Shown here: one piece after another, positions 1 through 9,169 of the stretch
How positions within the stretch are numbered: position 1 is the first letter of the stretch
Layout: every line of letters starts with the position of its first letter
From: Oscillatoriales cyanobacterium RM2_1_1
GTDB lineage: Bacteria; Cyanobacteriota; Cyanobacteriia; Cyanobacteriales; Microcoleaceae
Direction: 5' to 3'
Length of the DNA stretch: 64,000 nucleotides
Assembly: GCA_012033335.1 (NCBI GenBank)
Contig: JAAURB010000017.1
Coordinates: 1 to 64,000 of the forward strand
Notes under the pieces: generated by a model
Database searches by the model: none
The model's input: the letters and a program-made list of their open reading frames with translations, nothing else
What the model was told of the DNA's origin: nothing
Translations under genes and position numbers: made by a program

Positions 1-648
1 TAGGGCTGGAGAAAGCTATGTGGTGTTTGGTAGAAACAATGGGTTTGAAGCCAGTTTAGACCTGTCCGATCTCAATGGCAGCAACGGTTTCGTAATTAAT
101 GGTATTGATAACTTTGACAGTTCAGGCTTTTCCGTCAGTAGTGCTAGGGATATCAATGGGGATGGGTTTGATGACATCATTATCGGAGCAACCGGGGGTG
201 ATCCTAACGGTAACGATAGGGCTGGAGAAAGCTATGTGGTGTTTGGTAGAAACAATGGGTTTGAAGCCAGCTTAGATCTGGCCGATCTTGACGGTAGCAA
301 TGGTTTCGTGATTAACGGTACTGATGCAATTGACTATTCAGGCCGTTCCGTCAGCGGTGCTGGGGATATCAATGGAGATGGGTTTGATGACCTCATTATC
401 GGAACATATCGTGCTGACCCTAACGGTAACGATAGGGCTGGAGAAAGCTATGTGGTGTTTGGTAGAAACAATGGGTTTGAAGCCAGTTTAGACCTGTCCG
501 ATCTCAATGGCAGCAACGGTTTCGTAATTAATGGTATTGATAACTTTGACAGTTCAGGCCGTTCCGTCAGCGGTGCTGGGGATATCAATGGAGATGGGTT
601 TGATGACCTCATTATCGGAGCACCTGGAGGTGACCCCAACGGTAACGA
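1..648 (+). repeat. 216-bp tandem repeat encoding FG-GAP units, three copies visible
   Basis: The phrase TAGGGCTGGAGAAAGCTATG recurs at 1, 217, 433 and 649, exactly 216 bp (72 codons) apart. The copies are in frame. Copies 1 and 3 agree in their first halves, where copy 2 differs at many positions. Copies 2 and 3 agree in their second halves, where copy 1 differs. The array continues beyond the left edge, so the total copy number is unknown. Confidence 0.95.
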
Positions 649-1585
649 TAGGGCTGGAGAAAGCTATGTGGTGTTTGGCTTCAGTACCGGTAGCACCACC
701 AACACTCCCCCCAACGCCGTCGCCGATGAATTCACTACAGCTCAAAACACTGAGCTAACCGTTACCGTCGATGACTTGTTAGCCAATGACCGCGATCCAG
801 ATGGCGATCGCCTGACAGTTGAGAGCGTGGACAACGCTGTTAATGGAACCGTTGGTCTGGATGACAGGGGCAATATTAGCTTCATTCCTGACCCTGATTT
901 TGTTGGAACGGCCCGATTTGAGTACACTATCAGTGACGGGAAAGGCGAAACTGATACCGCTACCGTGACAATCACGGTAGATTCCGCTGGTGAAGTGAGT
1001 GATATTATTGGTACCCCTGACCCCGATGAATTGGTTGGCACCCCAGACAATGACACAATTCAGGGCCTTGCCGGGGAGGATACTCTGGCTGGAAATGAGG
1101 GCAACGACCTGATTGACGGCGGGGAGGGCAACGACCTGCTGCGGGGAGATCAAAATAGTCGAGCCACCGGCGGTATTGCAGGGGGGGATGACACGATTAC
1201 CGGAGGTGCTGGCAATGACCGGATTGGCGGTAAAGGCGGCAACGACCAACTCTTCGGGAATGAAGGCAATGACCGAATCTGGGGAGATGGGGGCGATGAC
1301 CTGATTGATGGGGGCTTGGGGAATGACCGTCTCTACGGAGACTCAGGAAATATCTCAGGGGGATTTGATACGTTTGTTCTGGCTGAGGGAGGCGGAACGG
1401 ATACAATCTTTGACTTTGAAGTGGGTATTGATAGCCTGGGACTGGCTACAGGATTAACAGTTGAGGAGCTGACTATTTCCACAGTTGGTAACAACACTGA
1501 AATTGTCCTAAATGGTGAAGTCCTGGCAATTCTCAAGGATGTTAGGGTGGAAGACCCAACCCTGTTAGGATTCTCCCTGGTCTAA
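2..1585 (+). CDS. FG-GAP / cadherin-like / RTX calcium-binding surface protein, 5' end outside window
   Basis: The reading frame is open to the left edge, so the N-terminus is missing. A GTG at position 20 lies inside a repeat and is not a credible start. In order, the visible protein has three 72-residue FG-GAP (integrin alpha-like) units with the calcium-loop motif DINGDGFDD, a cadherin-like or VCBS-type Ig domain at about residues 222-315, glycine/aspartate-rich RTX nonapeptides (GGxGNDxxx) at about 325-455, and a tail of about 65 residues. RTX repeats plus such a tail are typical of type I secreted, calcium-stabilised proteins, so an extracellular adhesin-like or matrix role is inferred. 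The tail resembles that of the S8 protease near 60-62 kb. No secretion genes lie next to it. The class is clear; the specific function is unknown. Confidence 0.85.
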   Translation, partial: RAGESYVVFGRNNGFEASLDLSDLNGSNGFVINGIDNFDSSGFSVSSARDINGDGFDDIIIGATGGDPNGNDRAGESYVVFGRNNGFEASLDLADLDGSNGFVINGTDAIDYSGRSVSGAGDINGDGFDDLIIGTYRADPNGNDRAGESYVVFGRNNGFEASLDLSDLNGSNGFVINGIDNFDSSGRSVSGAGDINGDGFDDLIIGAPGGDPNGNDRAGESYVVFGFSTGSTTNTPPNAVADEFTTAQNTELTVTVDDLLANDRDPDGDRLTVESVDNAVNGTVGLDDRGNISFIPDPDFVGTARFEYTISDGKGETDTATVTITVDSAGEVSDIIGTPDPDELVGTPDNDTIQGLAGEDTLAGNEGNDLIDGGEGNDLLRGDQNSRATGGIAGGDDTITGGAGNDRIGGKGGNDQLFGNEGNDRIWGDGGDDLIDGGLGNDRLYGDSGNISGGFDTFVLAEGGGTDTIFDFEVGIDSLGLATGLTVEELTISTVGNNTEIVLNGEVLAILKDVRVEDPTLLGFSLV

Positions 1586-1599
1586 ATTGGTCACCGATG

Positions 1600-1619
1600 G
1601 GGTGGGAGAGTTCCCACCC
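1600..1619 (+). terminator. Hairpin downstream of the FG-GAP/RTX gene
   Basis: GGGTGGGA (1600-1607) pairs with TCCCACCC (1612-1619) around a four-base loop, 15 bases after the stop codon. It is followed by GAATTTTAA, a weak T-tract. Position and stem support a factor-independent terminator. Confidence 0.6.
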
Positions 1620-1851
1620 TGAATTTTAACGAGGTTAGTATAGGGCCTTAAGTTTTTTGAAAGCCTCGCCGCGCGGAGCAAATAACACTTCTACTCCAAA
1701 GACGCTGTGAAAAAACTCCCAACTCATGGAATTCGGCTAACGACGCTGGTTAACACTCATTACAGGTATTAAAAGTTTGCCGTCTCCCTTGAGGGTCAAG
1801 TAGGATGAACTCAGGTTAGTCAATTAATCACGCCTGGAGAGGAATTCTGAA

Positions 1852-2871
1852 ATGACTGAGGGCATTTATACCCTGGCCAATGATGTCGTCTACGACCAGT
1901 TAGTGGCGTTGCTGAACAGTATCGAAGCCAATGCAGGCCGACCACTTCCGGTTTGTGTGATTCCCTACAACAACCGTTTGGATCGGGTGCGGGAGGAAAT
2001 AGCCCAACGTCCCAACGTTACGCTATTTGAGGATATCGACTCCATTGCCCGGTGGGAGAACTTTGCAACCCAGGCTTGGAGTGCCCATCCTAAAGCCCAG
2101 GCAATCTGGCAGGAAAAAGGCATTTCAGGTGTCTATCGGATTGAGCGTTATCGGAAATACTGCTGTTTTGATGGGCCATTTGACCAATTTATTTTCTTTG
2201 ATGCTGACACTTTGTTGATGCGTCCCCTGGATCAGGTCTATCAAAAGCTGGGGGATTATGACTGGATCACCAACGATTTTCAGTACAGATCCGACTTGAA
2301 GTATATTTTTGACTGTTCTGAGGCAGAACTCTTAAAGATTTTTCCCCCTGAGACGATTCCGGCTAAAATCTTCTGTTCTGGCTGGTTTGCCTCCCACCGG
2401 CAGATATTTGATGCCCAAACCCGGGCCAAACTATTAGACCATCTTCAGTCCGGGGAGGCTGAGGTGATGGCCTGGTGGGATTCTGACCAAACCCTGCTGA
2501 ACTACATGGTGTGGCGCAGTGGGATTTCCTACTATAACTTTGCCTATGACAATCAGGCGGACGCTACGGGCTGCCACTGGTCTTCCTCCTTTGAAGAGCG
2601 CCATCATATTCTCTATGACAAAGGCCAACCGATCAGTTATATTCATTACATGAGTGTTTCTTCGTCAAAGTTTGAGCAACTCTGTAGGGGTGAAGATGTG
2701 GGAGTTCCCTATCAAGATCTATTTCTTCATTACCGTTACCTAAATACTCCAGATCAGCGACCGCCCATCACTAAACCCAGTTCCATGGTTCAATGGCAAC
2801 GCCAGGTGAAACAGGTCTGGGCTCAAAAATCGGAAAACTGGAAACATCGCCTGCGGCAATTGAGATCTTAG
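1852..2871 (+). CDS. Glycosyltransferase-like protein, Npun_R2821/Npun_R2823-type family, copy 1
   Basis: A 339-residue protein beginning MTEGIYTLAND. A DxD motif at residues 117-119 (FFDADTLL) follows a Rossmann-like N-terminal half, as in nucleotide-sugar-dependent glycosyltransferases of the GT8 type. There is no signal peptide or membrane segment, so it should be cytoplasmic. The ATG at 1852 has a GGAGAGGA Shine-Dalgarno-like stretch close upstream. The next gene is a clear paralogue 57 bases downstream with the same opening (GIYTLAND), so the two probably form one transcription unit. They follow a secreted surface protein, which is compatible with glycan or polysaccharide work, but the acceptor and donor are unknown. 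The family name is from memory of cyanobacterial annotations; a transferase activity is inferred from the DxD and fold. Confidence 0.8.
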   Translation: MTEGIYTLANDVVYDQLVALLNSIEANAGRPLPVCVIPYNNRLDRVREEIAQRPNVTLFEDIDSIARWENFATQAWSAHPKAQAIWQEKGISGVYRIERYRKYCCFDGPFDQFIFFDADTLLMRPLDQVYQKLGDYDWITNDFQYRSDLKYIFDCSEAELLKIFPPETIPAKIFCSGWFASHRQIFDAQTRAKLLDHLQSGEAEVMAWWDSDQTLLNYMVWRSGISYYNFAYDNQADATGCHWSSSFEERHHILYDKGQPISYIHYMSVSSSKFEQLCRGEDVGVPYQDLFLHYRYLNTPDQRPPITKPSSMVQWQRQVKQVWAQKSENWKHRLRQLRS

Positions 2872-2928
2872 GCAGAAATTGGGGAACTCTAAGGTTTAGA
2901 AAGCTTTAGAGGTTAATGGCAAGCACCT

Positions 2929-3999
2929 ATGAACGGCATTTATACCCTGGCTAATGACAAGGTTTATGATCAGGTTGTCGCTCTGCTCAATAGTATTGAG
3001 GTTAACATTGGGGCAGACTTTCCGGTTTGTATCTTGCCCTACGACACCAACGTCGAGCGGCTTCAGGCAGAGATTGCCCAGCGTCCCCAGGTGACATTGT
3101 TTGAGGATCAGGACTCCCTACAACGCTGGGATAATTTTACGCAAAAAATCTGGGATTTGCATCCCATAGCCAAATCCTTCTGGTATCGCCATCAACTTAC
3201 TTCAACCCCAGAGGAATATTACCGGATCACCATGCGCCGGAAGTTCTGTGCCTTTGATGGGCCGTTTGATCAGTTCATTTTTCTGGATGCGGATGTACTG
3301 GTATTTGACAACTTGAACCGGATATTTGAGCTGCTCAATCACTATGATTGGGTGACTTATGATTTTCTCTATCGTCAACCCAACCAGGCTTTTGACCTCA
3401 AGGCAATACAGAAACACAATCTGTTCACTGAGGAACAGTTGAGTAAGGTGTTCTGTGCCGGGTTCTTTGCCTCCCATAGAGGATTCTTTGATCAGACTGA
3501 GATGGAGCAATTGTTGGGATATCTGGCCCAGGGAGAAATTGAAGTTTTAGTGCCTCGTATTCCTGACCAGACCATCACTAACTACATGGCTCTGCGCCCC
3601 GGACGTTCAGTGTATAATCTGGCTCAGGCGCTTCCTCCAGAACAGCGGGCGGGCAACTGTGTCACCTCTCCCCACTTTCAGAATATCGATCAGGTTCTCT
3701 ATGATCGGGGCATTCGACTGACTTATCTACACTATATTTGTGTGACTTCAAAAATTCTTACGGCAGTATCCCAGGGGGAAAATATTGATTTTCCCTATCG
3801 GGATGAGTATCTCTACTACCGCTTCTTGAAGGAACCGGATCAGGCTCCTCAGTTTTCTGTCGATCAACCGGCAATTGATTACAAAGCATTGCGACCGCAA
3901 ACCACCGATGGCGCTTCTCCCATTGCCTGGATTCCTGATCCGCTATACCGTAAGGCTAATCAGATAGTTCAGAAAGTAACTGCTTTGCTCAATTGTTGA
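2929..3999 (+). CDS. Glycosyltransferase-like protein, Npun_R2821/Npun_R2823-type family, copy 2
   Basis: A 356-residue paralogue of the preceding gene, alike along nearly its whole length: it opens MNGIYTLANDKVYDQ, has DxD at residues 120-122 (FLDADVLVF), and shares the downstream DQT/NYM and YLHYI motifs. It has a C-terminal extension of about 35 residues not seen in copy 1. It is predicted soluble. Tandem duplication followed by divergence is the simplest origin. The two products may modify related acceptors, or act on successive sugars, but nothing nearby fixes the substrate. The stop is nine bases from the end of a convergent GST gene. Confidence 0.8.
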   Translation: MNGIYTLANDKVYDQVVALLNSIEVNIGADFPVCILPYDTNVERLQAEIAQRPQVTLFEDQDSLQRWDNFTQKIWDLHPIAKSFWYRHQLTSTPEEYYRITMRRKFCAFDGPFDQFIFLDADVLVFDNLNRIFELLNHYDWVTYDFLYRQPNQAFDLKAIQKHNLFTEEQLSKVFCAGFFASHRGFFDQTEMEQLLGYLAQGEIEVLVPRIPDQTITNYMALRPGRSVYNLAQALPPEQRAGNCVTSPHFQNIDQVLYDRGIRLTYLHYICVTSKILTAVSQGENIDFPYRDEYLYYRFLKEPDQAPQFSVDQPAIDYKALRPQTTDGASPIAWIPDPLYRKANQIVQKVTALLNC

Positions 4000-4008
4000 G
4001 CTGCTGCT

Positions 4009-4614
4009 TTACTCCAAAACAGCCATGCCTTTTTGAACTGCTGGGCGTTGCTCCAGGGTATCTACCCATCGCTTTAGGTTGGGATGATTGTCCAGGGTCA
4101 GGCCCATGAATTCATAGGCGGCAACCCAGGGATAGGTGGCAATATCAGCAATGGAGTAATCCCCTGCGAGAAATTCATGGTTGGCGAGTTGTCCATCCAT
4201 CACCCCGTAGAGTCGCAGAGTTTCTTTCTCGTAGCGCTCAATGGCGTAGGGGATTTTCTCCGCAGCAAACCGGCGAAAATGATTCAATTGACCGAACATC
4301 GGCCCCACACTAGCCATCTGAAACATCAGCCATTCTATCACCTGCATTTTTCCAGCGGTATCCGTGGGCAAAAGCTGACCTGTTTTTTCTGCGAGATAAA
4401 TCAGGATAGCTCCGGATTCAAACACTGTAATTCCGGTATCCTGATCAACAATTGCCGGAATTTTACTATTCGGATTGATGGCAATAAACTCTGGTGTAAA
4501 TTGATCCCCTTTGGAGATATCAATTTTGATGGATTGATAGGGAAGCTGAGTTTCCTCCAGCATAATGGCGGGTTTACGCCCGTTGGGAGTTGTGAAGGTA
4601 TAGAGATCAATCAT
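4009..4614 (-). CDS. Glutathione S-transferase family, YfcG-like disulfide-bond oxidoreductase
   Basis: About 201 residues from the ATG at 4614 (MIDLYTFTTPNGRKPAIMLE). An upstream in-frame ATG at 4647 would add 11 residues, but family members start at MIDLY. The N-terminal thioredoxin-like glutathione domain carries TPNGRK, the cis-proline motif KIPAIVD and FESGAI(L)IYLAEKTG, which closely follow the E. coli YfcG pattern; an all-helical C-terminal domain follows. YfcG-type proteins reduce disulfides with glutathione, using a Thr/Asn pair rather than catalytic Ser/Cys; the TPN motif here fits. Cytoplasmic. It is the first of three minus-strand thiol-redox genes (with thioredoxin and peroxiredoxin), suggesting a shared oxidative-stress role. 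Confidence 0.85.
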   Translation of the reverse strand: MIDLYTFTTPNGRKPAIMLEETQLPYQSIKIDISKGDQFTPEFIAINPNSKIPAIVDQDTGITVFESGAILIYLAEKTGQLLPTDTAGKMQVIEWLMFQMASVGPMFGQLNHFRRFAAEKIPYAIERYEKETLRLYGVMDGQLANHEFLAGDYSIADIATYPWVAAYEFMGLTLDNHPNLKRWVDTLEQRPAVQKGMAVLE

Positions 4615-4772
4615 GGTGTTTTTCAGGTAGGGTTTTACATGGATCAAAACTGCGAAATGCTCTGGCCGGATTTGAGCACAGACTTCCGTTTCTTGTGGTC
4701 ATGGAATGCGGCATATTTCCCGTATTACTCTAGGAGTTTTAGCCAACACTCCACCACCTTTAGCCGGATTGC

Positions 4773-5135
4773 TCAAACGGAACTCTCTACAGGGGCATCA
4801 TGCTTGAGCAGGTCGTGAAGGCGATCGCTCAGGGCCGATTCACTCACCACCCCCGCCAATCGATCTACTATCTGCCCCTGATAGAAAAATAACAGGGTGG
4901 GGATCGCTTCAATGTGATAGCGAGTGGCGAGCTGTTCATAATCGTCAGCGTTGAGCTTGCCCACTTTAACCTTGCCCAAAAATTGTTCGGCGATCGCGGC
5001 AATTACCGGATTCATAATTCGACAGGGGCCACACCAAACCGCCCAAAAATCAACCATTACTAAGGTGTGACTTTGCAGGACTTCGAGTTCAAAGTTTTCA
5101 TCCGTTAGGGTGAGGTATTTGACATCGGTTGTCAT
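4773..5135 (-). CDS. trxA: Thioredoxin
   Basis: A 120-residue thioredoxin with the active-site motif WCGPC (Cys35, Cys38) after the buried VDFWA strand, and cis-Pro in AIPTLLFF. The start is set at the ATG at 5135 (MTTDVKYL), which has AGAGG about ten bases upstream; an upstream in-frame start at 5180 would add 15 residues lacking family similarity. It reduces protein disulfides in the cytoplasm and could recycle the peroxiredoxin encoded 167 bases upstream on the same strand. The final residues are hydrophilic, and there is no membrane anchor. Cyanobacteria carry several thioredoxins, so which type (m, x, y or other) this is cannot be settled by eye. Confidence 0.9.
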   Translation of the reverse strand: MTTDVKYLTLTDENFELEVLQSHTLVMVDFWAVWCGPCRIMNPVIAAIAEQFLGKVKVGKLNADDYEQLATRYHIEAIPTLLFFYQGQIVDRLAGVVSESALSDRLHDLLKHDAPVESSV

Positions 5136-5302
5136 GATTTTTGCCTCTTTACAAAGGGAATCTACACAGGAAATCAACAATCAGTTAATCAACTAATCAA
5201 CAATGATTAAAATTGATTCAGGAATTGAGACAGCATAAGCCATATCGATGCTTTTTGATCCCATCAGGGGGTTGATTTCTGAAGAATTCTGAAGAGTTTA
5301 TC

Positions 5303-5959
5303 TTAAGAATTTGGGGCAAGCTTTTCCAGGATTGAAATGAGTTCTTCTGGATCGAGACGTTGGGTATAATCAGGATTGACAAAAGCATGAACTACAGTTC
5401 CAGTTCGATCGACCACATAGGTGGCAGGGATGGGTAATTCAAAGGTTTGATCGCCATTGTGAGCCGGTAAGTCAATCCCAAAGTCTTCGTAAATCGGGCG
5501 CAAATCTTCTGACAACGTGAAGACCAAGCCAAACTGTTTTGCCACTTGATTACCGGCATCGCTTAAAACTTCAAAAGTCAGCTCATGCTTTTCTGCGGTA
5601 GACAGAGAATGGTCAGGAGTTTGGGGAGAAATCGCCACTAAAGTTGCTCCGAGGGCCTGAATTTTAGGCAAGTAATTTTGTAACGCCCGCAATTCCAGGT
5701 TGCAATAGGGGCACCATTGACCGCGATAAAAAGCCAGAACTACTACATTAGACTGGAGTAGGGCCTGGAGTTCGACTGATTTGCCCAAGGCATTCGGAAG
5801 GGTAAAATTGGGGGCGCGATCGCCCGTCTGGATAGCCTTTTGGCTGATTTCAGAATCGACTAAGTACTGAGTTGCCTGGGCCATCTTTGACTGAACGGCG
5901 GTGGGAACATTCCCCTGGAATTGGTTACGGAAATTTTGTAGCTCTTGAGTCAGATTCAT
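5303..5959 (-). CDS. Peroxiredoxin-like (AhpC/TSA family) protein
   Basis: A 218-residue protein with a thioredoxin-fold AhpC/TSA domain from about residue 45. The motif YRGQWCPYCNLELRALQ places Cys83 and Cys86 as a CPYC pair, typical of the atypical, peroxiredoxin-like subgroup rather than the classical PxxxTxxC form. The ATG at 5959 has AGGAG nine bases upstream, a strong start. The product probably reduces peroxides using thioredoxin, which is encoded just downstream on the same strand. The first 45 residues form a helical extension with no signal peptide. Substrate range is unknown. Confidence 0.85.
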   Translation of the reverse strand: MNLTQELQNFRNQFQGNVPTAVQSKMAQATQYLVDSEISQKAIQTGDRAPNFTLPNALGKSVELQALLQSNVVVLAFYRGQWCPYCNLELRALQNYLPKIQALGATLVAISPQTPDHSLSTAEKHELTFEVLSDAGNQVAKQFGLVFTLSEDLRPIYEDFGIDLPAHNGDQTFELPIPATYVVDRTGTVVHAFVNPDYTQRLDPEELISILEKLAPNS

Positions 5960-6924
<965 letters not shown>

Positions 6925-6945
6925 GATTAGCTAAAATTCTGATTT

Positions 6946-6964
6946 TGAGCCTGGCTCAGTTTTT
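6946..6964 (+). terminator. Rho-independent terminator after the P-II gene
   Basis: TGAGC-CTG-GCTCA forms a five-base-pair stem immediately followed by GTTTTT, 22 bases past the stop codon. The stem is short, but the T-tract and position are right, which suggests the P-II gene is monocistronic. Confidence 0.55.
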
Positions 6965-7031
6965 AAAAAGCTGTCGAGAATATTAGAATGGGAATATTTG
7001 CTGGGTGAATTAATTCAGACCTACTTTAATG

Positions 7032-7115
7032 GGTGTTAGTGGAATGGTGTTAGTGGAATGGTGTTAGTGGAATGGTGTTAGTGGAATGGTGTTAGTGGAA
7101 TGGTGTTAGTGGAAT
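7032..7115 (+). repeat. 14-bp tandem repeat, six perfect copies
   Basis: The unit GGTGTTAGTGGAAT is repeated six times without a mismatch, ending 35 bases before the start codon of the small exported protein. This is a simple-sequence (VNTR-type) array in a likely promoter or 5' leader. Confidence 0.97.
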
Positions 7116-7150
7116 GATGAGTTAGAGAAACTACAGTTAGGGAAACCACC

Positions 7151-7606
7151 ATGAAATCAATACAAATTCGGCTTCTCGGCTTAACTGCAATTGCCCTGAG
7201 CTGTTTCAATAGTCCTGCGCCCGCCCTAGCCCGATCCTTTGAGTTGCCAGGTCATTTACCAGATCATTTCCCTGAGGCGATCGCCCCCAATCAATCTGCT
7301 CAGAATTCAGCCACTTCTGATTTTCCGCTTCCGGCAGACGCAGAGAATGTCACACAGCAGCCAGGTTCAGGGGTAGGAGGTTCAGTTAATTTTCAAACAA
7401 AGTTAACGTTGCCAGCCGCTATTGAATTTTATCGCAAAAATTTTACGGTAAAAGGGTTAGAAGAACGGACAGCCAATACCGCAATTACAGAGGCTACTTT
7501 TAGTCTGGTATTTGAAGGATCATCAAATGGTCTGGTCGTTGTGGTTCAGGGGGTTAACCTGGGAGAAAAGCGGAACGTTAATATTCGCTATGAGAAGCTC
7601 AATTAG
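7151..7606 (+). CDS. Small exported protein of unknown function
   Basis: 151 residues. Residues 1-28 form a signal peptide: a basic start (MKSIQIR), a hydrophobic core, then APALARS, with likely cleavage after ALA. A low-complexity linker follows to about residue 70, then a domain of about 80 residues starting FPLPADAENVTQQP and containing LTLPAAIEFYRKNF and a beta-rich end. I do not recognise a named family with certainty. Location should be periplasmic or surface. AGGG lies about 12 bases before the ATG. The six-copy 14-bp repeat directly upstream could influence expression. Its 3' neighbour is only a transporter remnant. Confidence 0.75.
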   Translation: MKSIQIRLLGLTAIALSCFNSPAPALARSFELPGHLPDHFPEAIAPNQSAQNSATSDFPLPADAENVTQQPGSGVGGSVNFQTKLTLPAAIEFYRKNFTVKGLEERTANTAITEATFSLVFEGSSNGLVVVVQGVNLGEKRNVNIRYEKLN

Positions 7607-7634
7607 ATCTCAAATCCAATCCCATGAATGCCAG

Positions 7635-7778
7635 TTGAACCCTCTCCAATTTGTTCCTTTGTTTGTGGCGTTACTAGCTTTTCTGTTCTTTCAAGAACCA
7701 GTTACTCGGGTGATGGTTTTGAGTATGGTTTTGATTGTTTTAGGAGTCAATCTGATATTGTCATCCCATCAGATTTGA
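7635..7778 (+). pseudogene. Remnant of an EamA/DMT-family transporter, C-terminal end only
   Basis: One frame reads LNPLQFVPLFVALLAFLFF followed by QEPVTRVMVLSMVLIVLGVN and a stop. This is the pattern of the last two transmembrane helices of drug/metabolite (EamA) transporters: a PLF.ALLA..F helix, an (Q/G)EP turn, then a (G/S)..LI..GV(N/Y) helix. No start codon or upstream eight-helix portion is present; the preceding gene occupies that space. Its end overlaps the 3' end of the P450 gene by 18 bases. I read it as a deletion remnant of a longer gene that once lay here. Confidence 0.6.
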
Positions 7779-9125
7779 TATCACCTCAGTCCGAGCCTGA
7801 ACCACCATTTTAAGAGAGCTGGGTGGGGCGATCGTTAACCCTCGCCGTACCGGTTTGAGGGGACGAGAGTCTGTTAAGCTCAGGTTCCAGTGGGTAAATA
7901 ACGTGGCCAGCACCAGTTTCATCTCCATCATCGCCAAGGCCGACCCAATACACCGCCGATGCCCACCGCCAAAGGGCAAGTATTCTGCCGGGGAGAATTG
8001 TCGTTCCAGGAAGCGCTCAGGCCGGAACTGTTTGGGGTTCGGATACAAATCCTGCCGCTGATGCACCAGATAAACCGAGGGAAATAGCACAGTTCCCGCC
8101 TCAAACTGATACTGCATCACCTGTAAGGGGGCCGTCAATCGCCGCACCCCGGTCATCAGGGCGATAGGATAAATTCGTAATATTTCCTGACAGACCGCAG
8201 TCAGATAGGGCAAGCGGTTAATGGCCTCTAAATCTGAACTCCCATCCAACCTGACCCATTCTTGCCGGAGCTTTTCCCCAACTTCGGGTAAATGATTCAC
8301 CCAATAAATTCCCCAGGCCAGGGCTGAAGCCGTAGTTTCGTGGCCCGCCACCAGCAGCGTGATCAATTCATCCCGCAATTCCTGGGGGGTCATGGGTTGA
8401 CCGGCCTCGTCCCGGGCGGCCAGCAACAGGGAGAGAATATCATTGCCAGAGGATTCTGGTTGCTGCCGCCGTTCCTGAATCTCCTGATAAATCAGAGTAT
8501 CCACCTGTTGCTTCTGACGGATAAACTGGCCCCAGGGACTCCATCCGCCCCAATCTTTTTGCAACTGGGGAAAGAAGATCAACGCTGCCCCCAAGGGGGA
8601 ACCGATTAAATCTAGCAGAGTACTCAAAAGCTTTTTAAGCTGGTCGTAGCGCTGACCCTGATTCAGGCCAAATACCAAATTCAGAATCACATTCAGGGTA
8701 ATATCCTGCGTCACTGCTCGCACCGGAACTGGAGTGTTTTGAGGAGTTTGGGCCATCACCGTCTGGGTAATCTGAACAATCAACTGGCTATAGGTTCGCA
8801 GTCGTTCCCCTTGAAATGGCGGCATTAAAAGTTTGCGCTGGCGTTGATGGCGATCGCCGTCGAGCAATAACAGGGAATAATCCCCCAGCAGCATTTCTAA
8901 AACCTGACCTCCGCCCCGGTTCATCTGAAATTGGCCAGGGGGAGCATTAAACACCGCTTGGACTGCCTCCGGATGGCAGAGATAAATCGCAGGTCGAGCC
9001 CCGCCGCCGATCCAGATAAAATCCCCATAGCGCTGGTAGTAATCCTCCAGGTAATCCAGGGGACGAGTGGTTAACTTAACCATCCGCAACCATCGCGGAG
9101 TTTTAGGGCCATTAGGGAGTTGCAT
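7761..9125 (-). CDS. Cytochrome P450, CYP110-like
   Basis: 454 residues, full length for a soluble bacterial P450. The start MQLPNGPKTPRWLRM matches the proline-rich opening typical of cyanobacterial CYP110 proteins. Visible motifs are the I-helix AGHETTAS (oxygen activation), the K-helix EILRIYP (ExxR) and the haem loop FGGGHRRCIG with Cys392 as thiolate ligand. CYP110 members hydroxylate fatty acids and related hydrophobic substrates; the substrate here is unknown. Redox partners are not encoded nearby. Its start is 44 bases from the divergent sugar-acid kinase gene, so promoters probably overlap. Its 3' end runs into a transporter remnant. Confidence 0.93.
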   Translation of the reverse strand: MQLPNGPKTPRWLRMVKLTTRPLDYLEDYYQRYGDFIWIGGGARPAIYLCHPEAVQAVFNAPPGQFQMNRGGGQVLEMLLGDYSLLLLDGDRHQRQRKLLMPPFQGERLRTYSQLIVQITQTVMAQTPQNTPVPVRAVTQDITLNVILNLVFGLNQGQRYDQLKKLLSTLLDLIGSPLGAALIFFPQLQKDWGGWSPWGQFIRQKQQVDTLIYQEIQERRQQPESSGNDILSLLLAARDEAGQPMTPQELRDELITLLVAGHETTASALAWGIYWVNHLPEVGEKLRQEWVRLDGSSDLEAINRLPYLTAVCQEILRIYPIALMTGVRRLTAPLQVMQYQFEAGTVLFPSVYLVHQRQDLYPNPKQFRPERFLERQFSPAEYLPFGGGHRRCIGSALAMMEMKLVLATLFTHWNLSLTDSRPLKPVRRGLTIAPPSSLKMVVQARTEVISNLMG

Positions 9126-9169
9126 AGGAATAGTGATAGGCTAATATTTATTGTCCAGACCCCTGCCCC

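Noticed and set aside
779-1249. Long minus-strand open frame opposite the FG-GAP/RTX gene
   Set aside because: It is the antisense of the GNDxxxGG repeats, whose codon bias keeps the opposite frame open; no family features.
4084-4818. Plus-strand open frame of about 244 codons opposite the GST gene
   Set aside because: It is antisense to a well-matched GST and part of the thioredoxin gene, with no recognisable domain.
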